From: Chara braunii
Lineage: Eukaryota; Streptophyta; Charophyceae; Charales; Characeae
Direction: 5' to 3'
Length of the DNA stretch: 64,000 nucleotides
Assembly: GCA_003427395.1 (NCBI GenBank)
Contig: BFEA01000010.1
Coordinates: 3,652,496 to 3,716,495 of the forward strand
The position numbers and the translations under genes were made by a program. Numbering within the stretch: the first letter of the stretch is position 1; every line of letters begins with the position of its first letter. Shown piece by piece: positions 32,256 through 43,229 of the stretch. The notes under the pieces were generated by a model. It ran no database searches, was not told the origin of the DNA, and was given only the letters and a program-made list of their open reading frames with translations.

Positions 32256-33876
32256 GAAATTGGCAGGAGATACAGACGGCCGGATTATCCGACATTACGG
32301 AAACCGCTGGGCCTGCCTACGTTAATCGGTTTCCTTCGTTTTTTTGCGAGATCGAGTAGACCTTTAACGTTAGTAAACCCGTGGATCAGGCGCCGCACCT
32401 ATCCACTGTCCCGTCAGCAAGAAGGTAATTCCTGTCTTTGGGAGTTGCGACCGTGTGTTTTGGGTTTATGTAGTGAATACTGGCCACCTTTTTTTTTCCC
32501 TTTGTGTTCATGGCCTTTTGGTAACGTATTGGATGAAAAGAATAGTGCGGTTAATTAAACTGTGCGTCACGCTGAATGGTTGGTTGGTTTCGTATGGACC
32601 GGTGCTTTTGCACTGAAAGGTTGATTTCATTTCGTATTAATAACCACTGTCGCTGAAAGGTTGATTTCATAACGTGATGTCGAAGGTTCGAGAACCGATA
32701 TTACTGGCAATGTGAAAGGATGTGTGTCCGCCCCTCTGAACTCGGCCTTTATGTCTCCACGATGAAGGGAGAATTTCGCTGCGTCAAGAAAAGAGTGCCA
32801 ACTGTATTTCCGTTTTTCTCACCTATCCGTGCCCCCTCGATTACTCTCCTAGCTCTCCTCCATTCTGCTGCTAATGAATCTCCTTACTGTCTCCAGTAAC
32901 TCAGTCTTCCCTTTACACTATACCTGTCATCCACGTGGCTGGCCTTGTACGTGAGAGGTGATGAACAGGGGGAGCTTTCCTTCTTTCCTTGTTTGTTTTG
33001 TTCTTTTTCGCCTTTGCGCTCGGATACACGGTGTGACGATATACTCTCCGGCGTTGCTAGCTCTCATCTCTTGCAGATGATGCGGCTAGCCGTGGGCCTG
33101 TACGAGCAGGCGCATGCGCTTCCTTTTGGCAGATTTTACCGTCTTTCTTTTGAAAGAAGAAGAAGAAGTAGAAGAAGAGAAAATAGAAGAAGCGGTAGAA
33201 GAAGGGGAAGAAGGGTTTGTATCATTGCCCTCTTTTCTGTTATCCACCGGACAGCCGGGTCTGATCTGGCGGGTTGGCGCATGGTTGACGAACGCTGTCG
33301 ACATGCCAGAGCAGGCTGTCGGTAAGACAAACCCGGCAGACTAGCATCAACACGACGTTGAGAGGGGGCAGATGAAGAAGAAGAAGAAGAAGAAAACGAA
33401 GAAAAGGATGATGAAGAGGAAGAAGAAGAATAGTGAAAACAGGGGCCAACTACCTTTCGTACATGCTTCGAAAGCTCTTCAATGCATAGCCGCGCAAACT
33501 AATCTCAGCTTATGCGCACATTCCCTGACGCGTTTCGATCGGTTGCGCCCCGATCATCCTCAGGGGGCTTTCCCCATGACCCTGCCTTGTGGCCCACCAA
33601 CAGTCCTCCCATCCTACTGAGCATACAGGGCCAATGTGGGCTTGCCCTCTTATATGCTGTACACCAAGTTGTAAACCTAGCGAGCATGGTAACCCACATC
33701 CCCAACGGGCATTTTCTGTGGAGTCTTTCCAACGTTCACTTCCCTCTGTCGAGCTTCTCTTTCCTGACTCTAATTTCTCATTGGACCGGTACCTGCAGCG
33801 TGGATCGTAATCTTCACTCGGTCGTCCAGTCAGTGACATGAGTGTGGCCCGTGGACTACACACTTTCAAAGGTTCT
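32256..33876. other. No supported gene; purine tracts and a duplicated 100 bp block
   Basis: A GAAGAA-rich tract at 33155-33215 and another at 33370-33435 generate Arg/Glu-only or Lys-only frames. The segment 32930-33045 is repeated at 36505-36615. Remaining frames of 70-125 codons overlap on both strands and show no motifs. Confidence 0.4.
32930..33045 (+). repeat. Dispersed ~110 bp repeat, copy 1
   Basis: Runs from CCACGTGGCTGGCCTTGTACG through GAGGTGATGAACAGG and GCTTTCCTTCTTTCC to GATACACGGTGTGACGATAT. Copy 2 is at about 36505-36615 with roughly 90% identity by eye, in the same orientation. Confidence 0.85.
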
Positions 33877-33927
33877 CGTTCCACTACCCTCGACTTGAAG
33901 AATATCTCAAGGGCAGCCCTACACTAA

Positions 33928-34152
33928 TCCTCCCATTTTGCGCATATCTTGTTCATCAGACATTGCATGAATCACAGAACCTGCACTCAAAAAAAGTAAT
34001 GCTTTAAAAAGAGCATGGTTCATCAGATGAAATACACTCACAGAATAATTGGAGATACCACAAGCGAATACCATATAACCTAATTGGCTACAAGTAGAAT
34101 AAGCAATAACCCTTTTTAAATCATTTTGTAAAATTCCTGTAGTTGCCGCAAA
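33928..34152 (-). pseudogene. nad5: Mitochondrial nad5 fragment in nuclear DNA (NUMT)
   Basis: About 75 codons on the minus strand translate without a stop to a highly conserved internal part of NADH dehydrogenase subunit 5, a proton-pumping membrane subunit of respiratory complex I. Recognisable motifs are [39 protein letters not shown] and [20 protein letters not shown], then [14 protein letters not shown]. In the family this covers a quinone/proton-channel helix with the conserved Lys and His residues. Only this internal segment is present (the full protein is ~670 residues), with no start or stop. The fragment is AT-rich compared with its GC-richer surroundings, as expected of organelle DNA. 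The flanks are unrelated to nad5 and form a perfect 14 bp inverted repeat. It has no recognisable means of expression. Confidence 0.93.
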
Positions 34153-34592
34153 ACGGGCTGCCCTTGAGCCAAAACGTAATTAAAAAATACTAGAGGCCGT
34201 GTCTTGGTTCGACTACACCCTGCAGTTCCCGCTCGCACAAGGAGTGGGCAAATGTGCGGCCCGGTTCGTTACAGAATTTTCACGAGGTTGTTACTGGTTT
34301 TGGTCCAGGGGACATGGGAATGTCCGCCTTGAACAGCGTTGCAATTGGAATTTTTGTTCGCGGCCTTGAACAGCGTCGCGATTCGAATTTCTGTTCACCA
34401 CCCAGGTCCGTCTGTGGACCAGGACAACCGCCATTTGGAAAAAAAAAAAAAAAAAAAAAAAACGGACGGGGGTACTGCACGGAATTTCTAACTACCTGGC
34501 AGCGCATGTTGGGGCCGTTTTCAAGGAACGTCGAGGAAAAACCAGTGGGCCGTGGGAGGTGACTTGAAACTTGCCTGCAGACCCTACGGCCT

Positions 34593-34669
34593 CCCTTAAG
34601 TTCAGAGCGGGAGTTTAACCAGGCGGGAACCCTAATCACTTTACAATAGTGATTAGCAAATCTTAAGGG
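34593..34669. other. Nested hairpin
   Basis: Outer arms CCCTTAAG (34593-34600) and CTTAAGGG (34662-34669) enclose inner arms CTAATCACT (34632-34640) and AGTGATTAG (34648-34656). All pairs are perfect. It lies near the right inverted repeat of the nad5-bearing interval. Confidence 0.7.
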
Positions 34670-34774
34670 CCTAGTGGAACGGCGCCGAGATTTTTCCAAG
34701 TCGAGGGTAGTGGAACGAAAACTCGAGAAATCCTGACAGAGTATGTTTTCCCGCTTATTCTGGATCTGTGCGGG

Positions 34775-34915
34775 TATAGTCCGGTAGTACGGTAGTACCG
34801 TGACTGGGCTGCTTAACTGGCGAAGGGGCTACGGTGGCATGCCAACTAATCTGATGCCACATATTCCAGAAGAATGTCCGGTAGTACCGTGACTGGGCTG
34901 CTTAACTGGCGGAGC
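34775..34915 (+). repeat. Duplicated GTCCGGTAGTACCGTGACTG block, plus a distant copy
   Basis: GGTAGTACCGTGACTGGGCT, followed by GCTTAACTGGCG, occurs at about 34792-34823 and again at about 34880-34911. Between them lies a segment with CATGCCAACTAATC and CACATATTCCAGAAGAAT. That middle segment reappears at 35790-35840 with a few substitutions. Confidence 0.85.
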
Positions 34916-35274
34916 TTAAACCACCAGTACCTTTTACGACTTGAAAGCCCACCTCCGAGCATGCCGGGAGCTCGTTTTACAGGCTCGGCACAGGTTTGAG
35001 CTGGGAAAGGACGAGCTAGGCATTATGCTATTTTCCTAGGAAAATCACGGGGGAAAAAAGAAAGAGGTTCTGGCGCGTTGGTTCAGAGGTGCAACTCATT
35101 TGGGCACCCGCAATAAAAAGCGAAAAAAAAAAAAAAGAGAGAATTGAGAATATGGCAGTGCACGTATCTGTCCAGTTTTCAAGGTTTTCCAGTTTTCAAG
35201 GTACCACAAGGCCGTATCTCACAATCTCGGCTGACAACGAACAATCCACGCTGACAGCGGAAAGATCGCAGCCA

Positions 35275-35520
35275 GGCCCTCAGCCCGTTGTTTTTTTGTT
35301 TTTTTTTGTTTCCTCCTCTGAATCCTCAATCACCGTGTATCTTTCCTTGTTCCAGAGGAAGATTCATTTGCATTTTGCACCTTTCGTGAGCTTTGCCAGG
35401 CCCTCAGCCCGTTGTTTTTTTGTTTTGTTTTGTTTTCTCCTCTGAACCCTCGATCACGTATCTTTCCTTGTTCCAGAGGAAGATTTATTCGCATTTTGCA
35501 CCTTTCGTGAGCTTTGGAGC
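35275..35520 (+). repeat. ~122 bp tandem duplication
   Basis: GGCCCTCAGCCCGTTG, T-rich DNA, CCTCTGAA, TTCCTTGTTCCAGAGGAAGA and GCACCTTTCGTGAGCTTTG occur in order at 35275-35395 and 35398-35515. A third, truncated beginning follows at ~35523. Confidence 0.85.
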
Positions 35521-35845
35521 CCGGCCCTCAACCCATCCTTTTTGTTTTGTTCTTTTTTTTTCTTTCTTTATTTGAACCTTGGTGTGGCACTGCTCCTCTT
35601 TTCTGGCCGCCTGACAGCACGACCGTGGCCACCCCTCACCCCATTTTTTTATTTTATTGTTTTTTTTTTTTTTGCCAAGGCAGCTGCAACTCCTTGTTCG
35701 GGCTGCCCCCCCAACAGCATCGGGAACCAGCCGCGGACTGGTTCGGCAAGGACTGCTCAAAGGTACTGGCGGTTTAACTGCGGAGGGGCTACCATGGCAT
35801 GCCAACTAATCGAATGCCACGTATTCCAGAAGAATATCATTTCTA

Positions 35846-38211
35846 TGCTGGTAGTCCGATAGCCCTTCCGATTTACAAAAATACAAACTTGCAATATTTC
35901 GTAAATTCGGTTTCTATTCAAATATGCATCCACTACCACCTGCTAGTATCTGCTAGTAATGATTTCTGCCTACAGAGAAGAGTTATTACCGCAAAAAATT
36001 ACCTCGCAGTCGGACAGGAAGAATATATTCCTTCAGCCCGGTCGCTAATCAAAACCTGCGTACTGTTTTCCCACTGTACCAGGTTCTCAAGCAGCCTCAA
36101 CCACGGCTCCTAGTGAACACTGGTGCCCTTAGCAAATCGTGCTAGAGTATTGAAGAAAAGAAGTGGAAGAAGAAAACGAAGAAAAGGAAGAAGAAAAAGA
36201 ATTGAAAAAGCAGTAGAGGAAAGAGAATGTAGAAGAAGAAGAAGGGGAAGAAGAAGAAGAAAGAAAAAAAGAAAAAAAAGAACAAATTGCGGAAGACAAG
36301 AAAAAAAGATGGGATGTGTTATTTGCTTTTTTTACTGATAGGCCTTCCTCTTCCCTTGTCCTTTCTTTGACTGAGTCCCTTTCTCTTTTTCTTGCCTCTG
36401 TCAGGTTTGGTTTCCTCCTTTTCTGTACCTCTTTGCCTTTTGGCTGCGTGCAAGTGGGTCCTTGTGACACACGGGGATGGGGGAAGACGGTGCTGAACCT
36501 GTCGTCCACGTGGCAGGCCTTGTACCTAAGAGGTGATGAACAGGCGGAGCTTTCCTTCTTTCCTTTTTTGTTTTGTCTTTTTTTGCCTTTGCGCTCCGAT
36601 ACATGGTGTGGCGATATATATCCTCTGACGAAACAGCTTGCCACAGCGCCTTGTTTGTTGTCCTCTTCTCCCTCTTTGCCTACGGTTTACGGGGCAAGTT
36701 TGACGATATATATAAATCCTTATCCTTCCCCCCCCCCCTCTGTCTGAAGTTTGTATGACGTGTACATATGTGTGTGTGTGTGGCATTGTAGATTAAACTA
36801 TTGACTATTATGAGACGATGTAGGTCCCATTATGTTATGTAACACAGCACGTAGATTATTCTATTGCATTACGTAGATGATGCATTCAGTAGGTAGATTT
36901 TTCTATAGCAACGTTGTTGAAACAGTTTTCACCTTTTGCAGTCATAGATGTGGATCCCAGGGCTTGATCCCCAGACCCTACCTTACCTTACCTTCCCTGT
37001 GTATAGTATCAAGTCGACCCTGTGTGTCTTGAACCCGTGACCTGTGTGTTAGTAGTTGAAAGTTGTCTGTCGTAGGTTTGAATAGTTGTCGAGTCTTGAA
37101 CCTTAGACCTGTGGAAGTAGGGGTCACAACTGCATAGGGTTCATAGTGATTGTTATTCTGAAAGGTCAAGGTCGTAGCTGCTTCAGTTCTGAAAGGCCAA
37201 GTTTGCAAACTTTGGGAAGGTCTGGAAGTGGCCTTTCAAGTTTCTTCTCATGTTATACACAGCAGACCAGAGGCAAGTGGGCAAGTGGTGAGTCCAACTT
37301 CGCTTAGTCAGCGGTACCCAGTCCCAGTCTCACTTTGTACAGTCAGCAAGTACAATGAGGGACTGTGTGCATCATGGGCCTGGTGGAAAAGGGCAGGCCA
37401 GCGACTTATAGCAGTATAAATCAAGAGGCAGCGTCCAGCCATTCATTCATTCTTGCATGAGCCATGAGGAAGCTCTGCCCGAGCGTCTTGTGCGAGGTGG
37501 TCTGCAGATGCTCGAGGTTGAAGTGGGCTTGAAGAAGTTCCATGCCATAGCCGCCATAGCTAGCGTTAGATATTACTGTATGTGTATGTGTGTGTGATGC
37601 AGTGAGCGCGTGTGGGCTATTCAGGGTGATTCAGAGTTGAGTGTGTGCGGATAGTGGTGTTGGACACAGTGACGAGAGTTATGTTCTTCCATATCTTTGA
37701 GCTTTGAGTGGGCGCTTGGCGCCAGTGTGAATTGCCATCTGTTTGCATGTATGCGAAGTGAAGAAGAAAGCGAGTCTGACTACATTGTAGATGATGCGTA
37801 TTGTCTTAGTACGACTTGCACCTTTAGAGGACCTCTGCAGGTTGAGCTTTGCTTCTTTTTACTTTTGCGAGGTTCTTAGCAACACATGTTTGATGGCGGT
37901 CGTTGAAGGAACTTCACACAATTTCTTTTTCTCATTTCCTCTATGTCGAGGAAAATATCCACGAGAAAGGCATTATACATGGGAAGAGGCGAGGAGAGGA
38001 AGAGAGGAAGAGGAGAGGAAGAGCAGAGGAAGAGGAAGAGAGGAGAGGGAGAGAGGAAGAGAGGACAGGGAGAGAGAAAGAGAGGAAGAGAGGAGAGGAA
38101 GAGGAAGAAAGGAAGAGAGGAAGAGAAGAAGATTGTAATTCTATCGGGCGGGCCTTTGAAATAATGGTGGCTGATTTTTATATTGATGTGTGCGGGGTGG
38201 AGGCTTATCGA
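35846..38211. other. No supported gene; purine tracts and simple sequence
   Basis: Purine tracts at 36150-36310 and 37976-38135 account for the Arg/Lys/Glu-only frames. Copy 2 of the 110 bp dispersed repeat lies at 36505-36615. The remaining AT-moderate sequence shows no recognisable protein motif. Confidence 0.4.
36505..36615 (+). repeat. Dispersed ~110 bp repeat, copy 2
   Basis: Begins GTCCACGTGGCAGGCCTTG and ends near GTGTGGCGATATATATCC. Partner of 32930-33045. Confidence 0.85.
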
Positions 38212-38472
38212 AGCATGTGTGAAAATGACGGTGATGTCAGAAACATACGTTCTTTCTGCAATGAGCTTAGTTATGGATTATACTAGTGTTGTGCTGAGGG
38301 AGAAAAAAAGGAGGGGGTATAAAAAGGAAAAATAACGTGTGTACGAAGCGTGTGTGAAAATGACGGTGATGTTAGAGACATACGTTCTTTTTGCAACGAG
38401 CTTAGTTATGGATTATACTAGTGTTGTGTCGAGGCAAAAAAAATGAGGGGGGATAAAAAGGAAAAATAGCGT
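38212..38472 (+). repeat. ~133 bp tandem duplication, two copies
   Basis: Each copy holds GCGTGTGTGAAAATGACGGTG or a variant, GAGCTTAGTTATGGATTATA, CTAGTGTTGTG, a purine run and TAAAAAGGAAAAATA. The copies are ~95% alike by eye, at 38212-38344 and 38346-38472. Confidence 0.88.
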
Positions 38473-40199
38473 TTGTAAATCGTGATCTTGCCGTCGCTTG
38501 AGGTCATTACGCCAGGGAGTAATCACTGAGAACCAAATTTGTCCCCTCGTAAAAAAAAAAATGGGAATCAAATTTGTCATATGAGGTTCTTGACCATTGG
38601 TTTTGTGTTTGTTTTATGTGCTCTTGGTTGTCTCCCTTCGCATTCATTCCACGTCCCGATCTGTAGTTTAACTGCTACATCAAGCCTTAAAAAACCCTAC
38701 CGTTTTTCTTCCCCCTGCCCGTGCCCCCCTCCCCTTAAGAAACCTTATCGTACATAAGATGACTTGCAGGAGATGATCTGCGTGGTTGAACTGTAGATCA
38801 ATCGATGAATGTGCGCATGAGCGAACTCGTCTACGTGTGCACACTGACCTTTTATTTGATTCACAACTCTGCTTACTTGGTTTGCAGTGCATGTGAATTT
38901 GAAATTAACATTTTTTGTGGGGGTTTGCACGAAGTTCCTTCTTTCTGCGCCTCGCGCCCCTCTTTTTGAAGGGGTAGCCCCTGACCTTATCATACACATT
39001 AGGAGTTTACCTCTGAACTGTTGATCGATGTATCATCAATAGTGCAATGTGTTTACCACTTACTCAGTGGATGGGCAGGCAGACGACCGTGTGCCTAATT
39101 TACGGAGTTGGTCTATTAGTTTGCAATGAACTCGAATTAATAACGAAAAGTCTCTGCTGGGTCTTGCCCTGATTTTTTTGTTTCAACTAATAACAATTAA
39201 CAAAATTGCATGGTTTGCAACAAGCGAGCGAATTGATAATCTGATTTTTTGGAGAATTTGGAACAAAGTTGAGGAGTGTTTTCAGAAGATTTTATGTTTA
39301 CTATATTTTGATTGCATAGTGATTATGATGTATCTATGCGTCCTTGGTTTTCAACTCTCGCTTCGACTAGTTTATTGCACATCACCATATCTCAACTTCA
39401 GTATTTTTGCTTTATCTTTAGTATACACTGTTTAGCATTTAGGGGTGAGTATATGCTTCCTACGCAGTTTTTCTTGTTCTAACAGTTTTGTAGATTGAAT
39501 TGCGCGTTTTTTTATAATAGAGCTAATGCACCTGTTTTCGTGGACATCACGATTTTCGTATTTTGCACCACTTGTTTCCATGGGTATTTGCTACTGCAAG
39601 GAATATGAGTGAGAGCGATGAACATAAAACCAAGTTGCACAATCACACAAAAGTCCAGATAGTCATGTACATAGTAGAGAGCTCAAATGCACCAAGATTC
39701 CATTTAAATAAAAGCGATACAATGAACTCATGCGCCATGTCCATGCCCTTTGGCTACGTCAACGCAGTATCCAATGTCGCTCCTACTGTATGGCGCCTAA
39801 CGCCCAGCCTACTCTACTCTTCCTATCTACGCTATCTACGCTTGTGCAACAGGCTCACTTCGTCGAAGACCAATGTACATGACGTCAACACCAATGTCGA
39901 CCTCCCACATACACCAGCTACGTTTTTTCCTCTCTCCTCATCATGCCTTGTACCCCACACCTCATGCGCCTCCTACTTGAAGACCACCTTTGCCATCACC
40001 CGCTTATGCGCCCCTGCAGCCCGGCTATGGTTGCTGTGCGCCTGCCTTTGGAACACCCCTCACCTCAGCGCCTGTGCGCGCGTTTGACCAGCCAGCTAAC
40101 GCAGATGCCAGCGTTGTAGCGCAGCAGCGTATACACATTGCCTACTAAGGCCTCAATGCCCAAGGTTGGCTGACCTCCTCCCTATATGGGAGATGCCGC
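38473..40199. other. No supported gene
   Basis: AT-rich sequence up to about 39550, then C-rich sequence with a 174-codon plus-strand frame (39563-40087) that shows no recognisable motif and a composition (Ser/Leu/Thr/Asn) compatible with chance. Confidence 0.35.
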
Positions 40200-40559
40200 T
40201 GTTGCTGCACTCCCTAGGCCTGACTGTGGAAGTTTCCAGTAGCTTTCGGTCGGGCCCCAGTGTCTGCGCCTAGACCCATCTATACAGTTGAGGGCCTGGG
40301 CCCTTTTCAGTTGGGCACACCCATGATTTTCTAGGCTTGGAGTGTTTATTGTGTGTGCATTGGCGCGCAGGGTAGTTGTGACGACAATGCTGCATTTTCA
40401 TTGGCCCGTGGCCACTTTGTGATATGTTGGCCTCACACTGGGTTTGCCCAGGGCGCAACAACCTGCATCTTGGGCTTAATTGCCTAACGCAGCTGCTTTT
40501 TCTAGAAGAGCCCAAGGTGAGGCCCAGGTTGCACTTCAACCAAGTCGCGTGCAGCAATT

Positions 40560-40720
40560 GTCTAAGAGCCACATTGGAAAATGCTTAAATAAAGGCCTCT
40601 TGTGGATATCGAGGCCTGCCTTCACTTAGGGCGAGCACGAGGCTTGCTTGGGGCCACAATCCATAACATATGCATGTTGCCTAGGGCCTCGTGAGGACAC
40701 CTTCCTCACACTACCCGCTC
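40560..40720 (-). repeat. Possible reverse-oriented LTR relic
   Basis: On the minus strand CCCTAAGTGAAGGCAGGCCT and a nearby GCCTCGATA resemble the start of the LTR at 48374 (GCCTCGATACACCC, CCCTAAGTGAAGGCAGG). The rest of 40200-40560 is only weakly similar in composition. Treated as a diverged relic. Confidence 0.3.
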
Positions 40721-40732
40721 ATGATTGACAAC

Positions 40733-41166
40733 TGTGTAGCACAGCGAACATGTTCGCGCCCCTTCATGTTCGCGCGAACGTGTTCGCGCTCGCGCGAACA
40801 GGTCGCGAACATGTTCGGGCGAACATATTTTTTTTTGTAAAAAATATATATATGCCTACGGTTTTACCGGGCAGTTTTGTTTGTGACGATATATATATAC
40901 TATTTGACGATATATATATATATATATTTTTCGGTTTTTGATTTTTAACTCACGATTGGCTACGAATTTGAACATGACTCGAAGGCAAAAGTTGCTTGTA
41001 TTGTTATTTTACAGAACATATATTTTTTTTCAAAATTTTTTGAGACCCTTTTTTTTTTTTTTTTTTAATATTTTTTATGTTCGCGTTCGGAGAGTTTTGG
41101 GCGCTTGTTCGCGTTCGGGCGAACATGTTCGCGTTCGCCTCCGAACGCGAACACGGTGCTACGTAG
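40733..41166. mobile_element. Mutator-like MITE, copy 3 (434 bp)
   Basis: Starts TGTGTAGCACAGCGAACATG and ends GAACACGGTGCTACGTAG, flanked by a perfect 9 bp direct repeat ATTGACAAC (40724-40732 and 41167-41175). Both ends are packed with GTTCGCG/CGCGAAC palindromes. The interior holds TATATA runs and T-homopolymers and shares CGAAGGCAAAAGTTG...TTTTAC with copies 1 and 2. It has no coding capacity. Confidence 0.82.
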
Positions 41167-41175
41167 ATTGACAAC

Positions 41176-43068
41176 ATGTAAGTCGTTGAGCGGTCGACGG
41201 GCATATTACTCTTTTATTTGAGTGGTGAACATACATTGTTTCGCGAATTCGCTCTTGGTTCGTTACCATGATAATGTACATCATACATGCGAACAATAGG
41301 TATCTATGAACTGATTCGTACATGCATGCACACGGGCATATACGTTAATGACCAGACCACAGACTAAAAAATGTGCTTATGTGAAAGCAAAGGAATGAAA
41401 GACGTACAAACAGAACGAAAAGAAGCAACGATGGCGCCGTAATTATTCATTGATATTTGTTTTTCTTCTTGTTATTACTTTTCTTAATGAACAGACGCAT
41501 GTGTACATAACATTGTATTACAATGTTGAGATCCAAACTGATCCATACTGATCCGTACTGATCAATATCGATCCATACCGATCCAAAAAGATCCATTTAT
41601 GTCCATACATGTTATTTTAAGAATACCTTAATAGAGTGAAGTAATGTGTTGGAACTTGTCCGACATAGGATTAATTGCAAGCGTCCTTCCCCGTTAAAAT
41701 TTCATGAGACGGACGGGAGTGTGGCGGTAATGGGTGATCGACAGGGTTGGGAGTGATTGGACGGTTGGAAGTGACGAGACGTCCTTCCACTTTGTACGGC
41801 GTGATTGACATCTTGATTTGCACGGTTGGTATGGATTGGACATGACACATTCGTGCGTGCTCGTGTAGATCTCTGCCGACCCGGCTCAACTTGGAAGTGA
41901 GGCACATCTACACCGTTCGGTGGTGCTCTGCAACCTATCAAGTTTTTGACAACTTGACAGGAGATTAGTATGAATAAGCGATTGGATATTCCATTTGTGT
42001 TGTTGTTGTTGTGCGCGGTGGGTGATTTGGGTGGTGCCATAAGGAAGAGTACGGAGATTAGTTTTGGTTCCTGACAAGACCAGGATGACACCTTGTCAAC
42101 AACAACATGCAGGTTGTTTGTGATGTGCAAGAGCACTTCGGCAATCGCTTCTTCTTCTTCTTATTTTTCTTCTTGTTTTGGGGGTATACTTGCGAGCAGT
42201 GGTTGATCTTGATCTCAAGGGTGGTGCGAGTTATGGGAAGGGTGGTCTGAGTATGAGAGTCTATCGGGGAGTGAGTTTAGCTAAACGAGAAATCGTGTAC
42301 AATTGACTCGGGAGAAGACATGCACCATGATCGAAGTCGAGAGGTCGAGGGTAGAGCCGCATTGGAAATGTAATGGCCATGGAGGTCGGAGTCCATCGAC
42401 CGTGGTTGTCATTGTTGTTTGACGGCTTGACAAAATCGATTGACTAAACTTTAGGCATGAACCCGATCGGTACGGTTGGTCCTGTCGCAATTGTAGTGGG
42501 GCTTTTTTTTGACAAGACTGACGGCTATGCGGGAGTTGGCCCTGGACGAAGACTCGGCCATTGATTTTTATAAGCTTATCGTTATTGTTTATAGGTAGGA
42601 CGTGGATGGTGTTCTCTCTCTCTCTCTCTCCCTCTCTACCTTGATCGAGTACGTCACATGATGGCATATTCTCTCACTTTCTTTCCTTGTATGTGCACCA
42701 AAACCTTTTTCATGTATTGACTCAACGTCGAAGGAAGGCACCTGTGGTGATGAACACCTTGCTCTTTGACATGAGGACTCCAACAAGTCGATTGTAAGCG
42801 CCTCTCTCACACTCTCCCTTTCTTAACTGCAACTGAAAAGGGAAGAGGTGGGGTTTGGAGGAGGGAGCATATGCTAGTCGCTATCTGGGTTCACCGCGAG
42901 CATAAAGTTGTTGTGTGTATACCTCCTAAGACAACGCATATACAATGCAAACCAAGTGAACACATTGGGCATCACTCAAGTGCCCTCGACCTGCATATAA
43001 GACAAAAGTCATGGTGGTGTATCTTCCCTTGTTCTAGTAGAATATTCACTCTCGTTTTGCACATTTCG
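41176..43068. other. No supported gene; small repeats only
   Basis: Includes a 10 bp-period run of ATCCATACTG-like units (41529-41597), a CTTCTT run (42147-42175) and a short (TC)n at 42613-42640. Minus-strand frames of 60-144 codons show no motifs. Confidence 0.35.
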
Positions 43069-43229
43069 AGAGTAGTGGAGCGAGCATTGGGAGCGTGTAT
43101 GCTTAATGTTTCGGGGAAGGTACAAACCTGAGTTCGAATCTAGATGAAACTAGATGAATAAAATAAGAAAGTTACATGGGGACGGTCAGTTCAATGACTA
43201 TATGACAAGGCCCTTGGGAAAAAAAAAAT
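43069..43229 (+). mobile_element. tRNA-derived SINE-like element, copy 1
   Basis: A weak A box (GAGCGAGCATTGG) is followed ~50 bp later by a B box (GAGTTCGAATCT). A body shared with copy 2 follows (ACCTGAGTTCGAATC, GAACTAG/AAACTAG, TGAAT), and the tail ends in a run of ten A. RNA polymerase III internal promoter plus an A tail is the SINE hallmark. Target duplication not resolved. Confidence 0.5.

Larger units (their letters stand above)
33877..34717. mobile_element. Interval with 21 bp terminal inverted repeats, carrying nad5 DNA
   Basis: CGTTCCACTACCCTCG plus ACTTG at 33877-33897 is the perfect reverse complement of 34697-34717, enclosing 799 bp. The flanking bases GTTCT and GTTTT are also similar, so the arms may extend by a few bases. 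No transposase is present, and a target-site duplication was not identified. The left part holds the mitochondrial nad5 segment; the right part holds a nested hairpin (34593-34669) and an A-homopolymer. A non-autonomous DNA transposon that captured organelle DNA is one reading. Independent insertion of organelle DNA between inverted repeats is another. Confidence 0.55.

Noticed and set aside
31660-32295. 211-codon His/Ala/Asn repeat protein
   Set aside because: Competing frames on both strands are equally open because the unit is 36 bp; no start context or non-repeat domain supports one of them.
37791-38286. Arg/Glu-rich plus-strand frames resembling a coiled-coil protein
   Set aside because: Derived from a GAGGAAGAG purine tract in several frames at once.
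39563-40087. 174-codon plus-strand frame
   Set aside because: No recognisable domain, skewed composition, and not supported by context; left as unannotated sequence.
42281-42667. 128-codon minus-strand frame
   Set aside because: No motif; includes a (GA)n segment at its start and lacks support.
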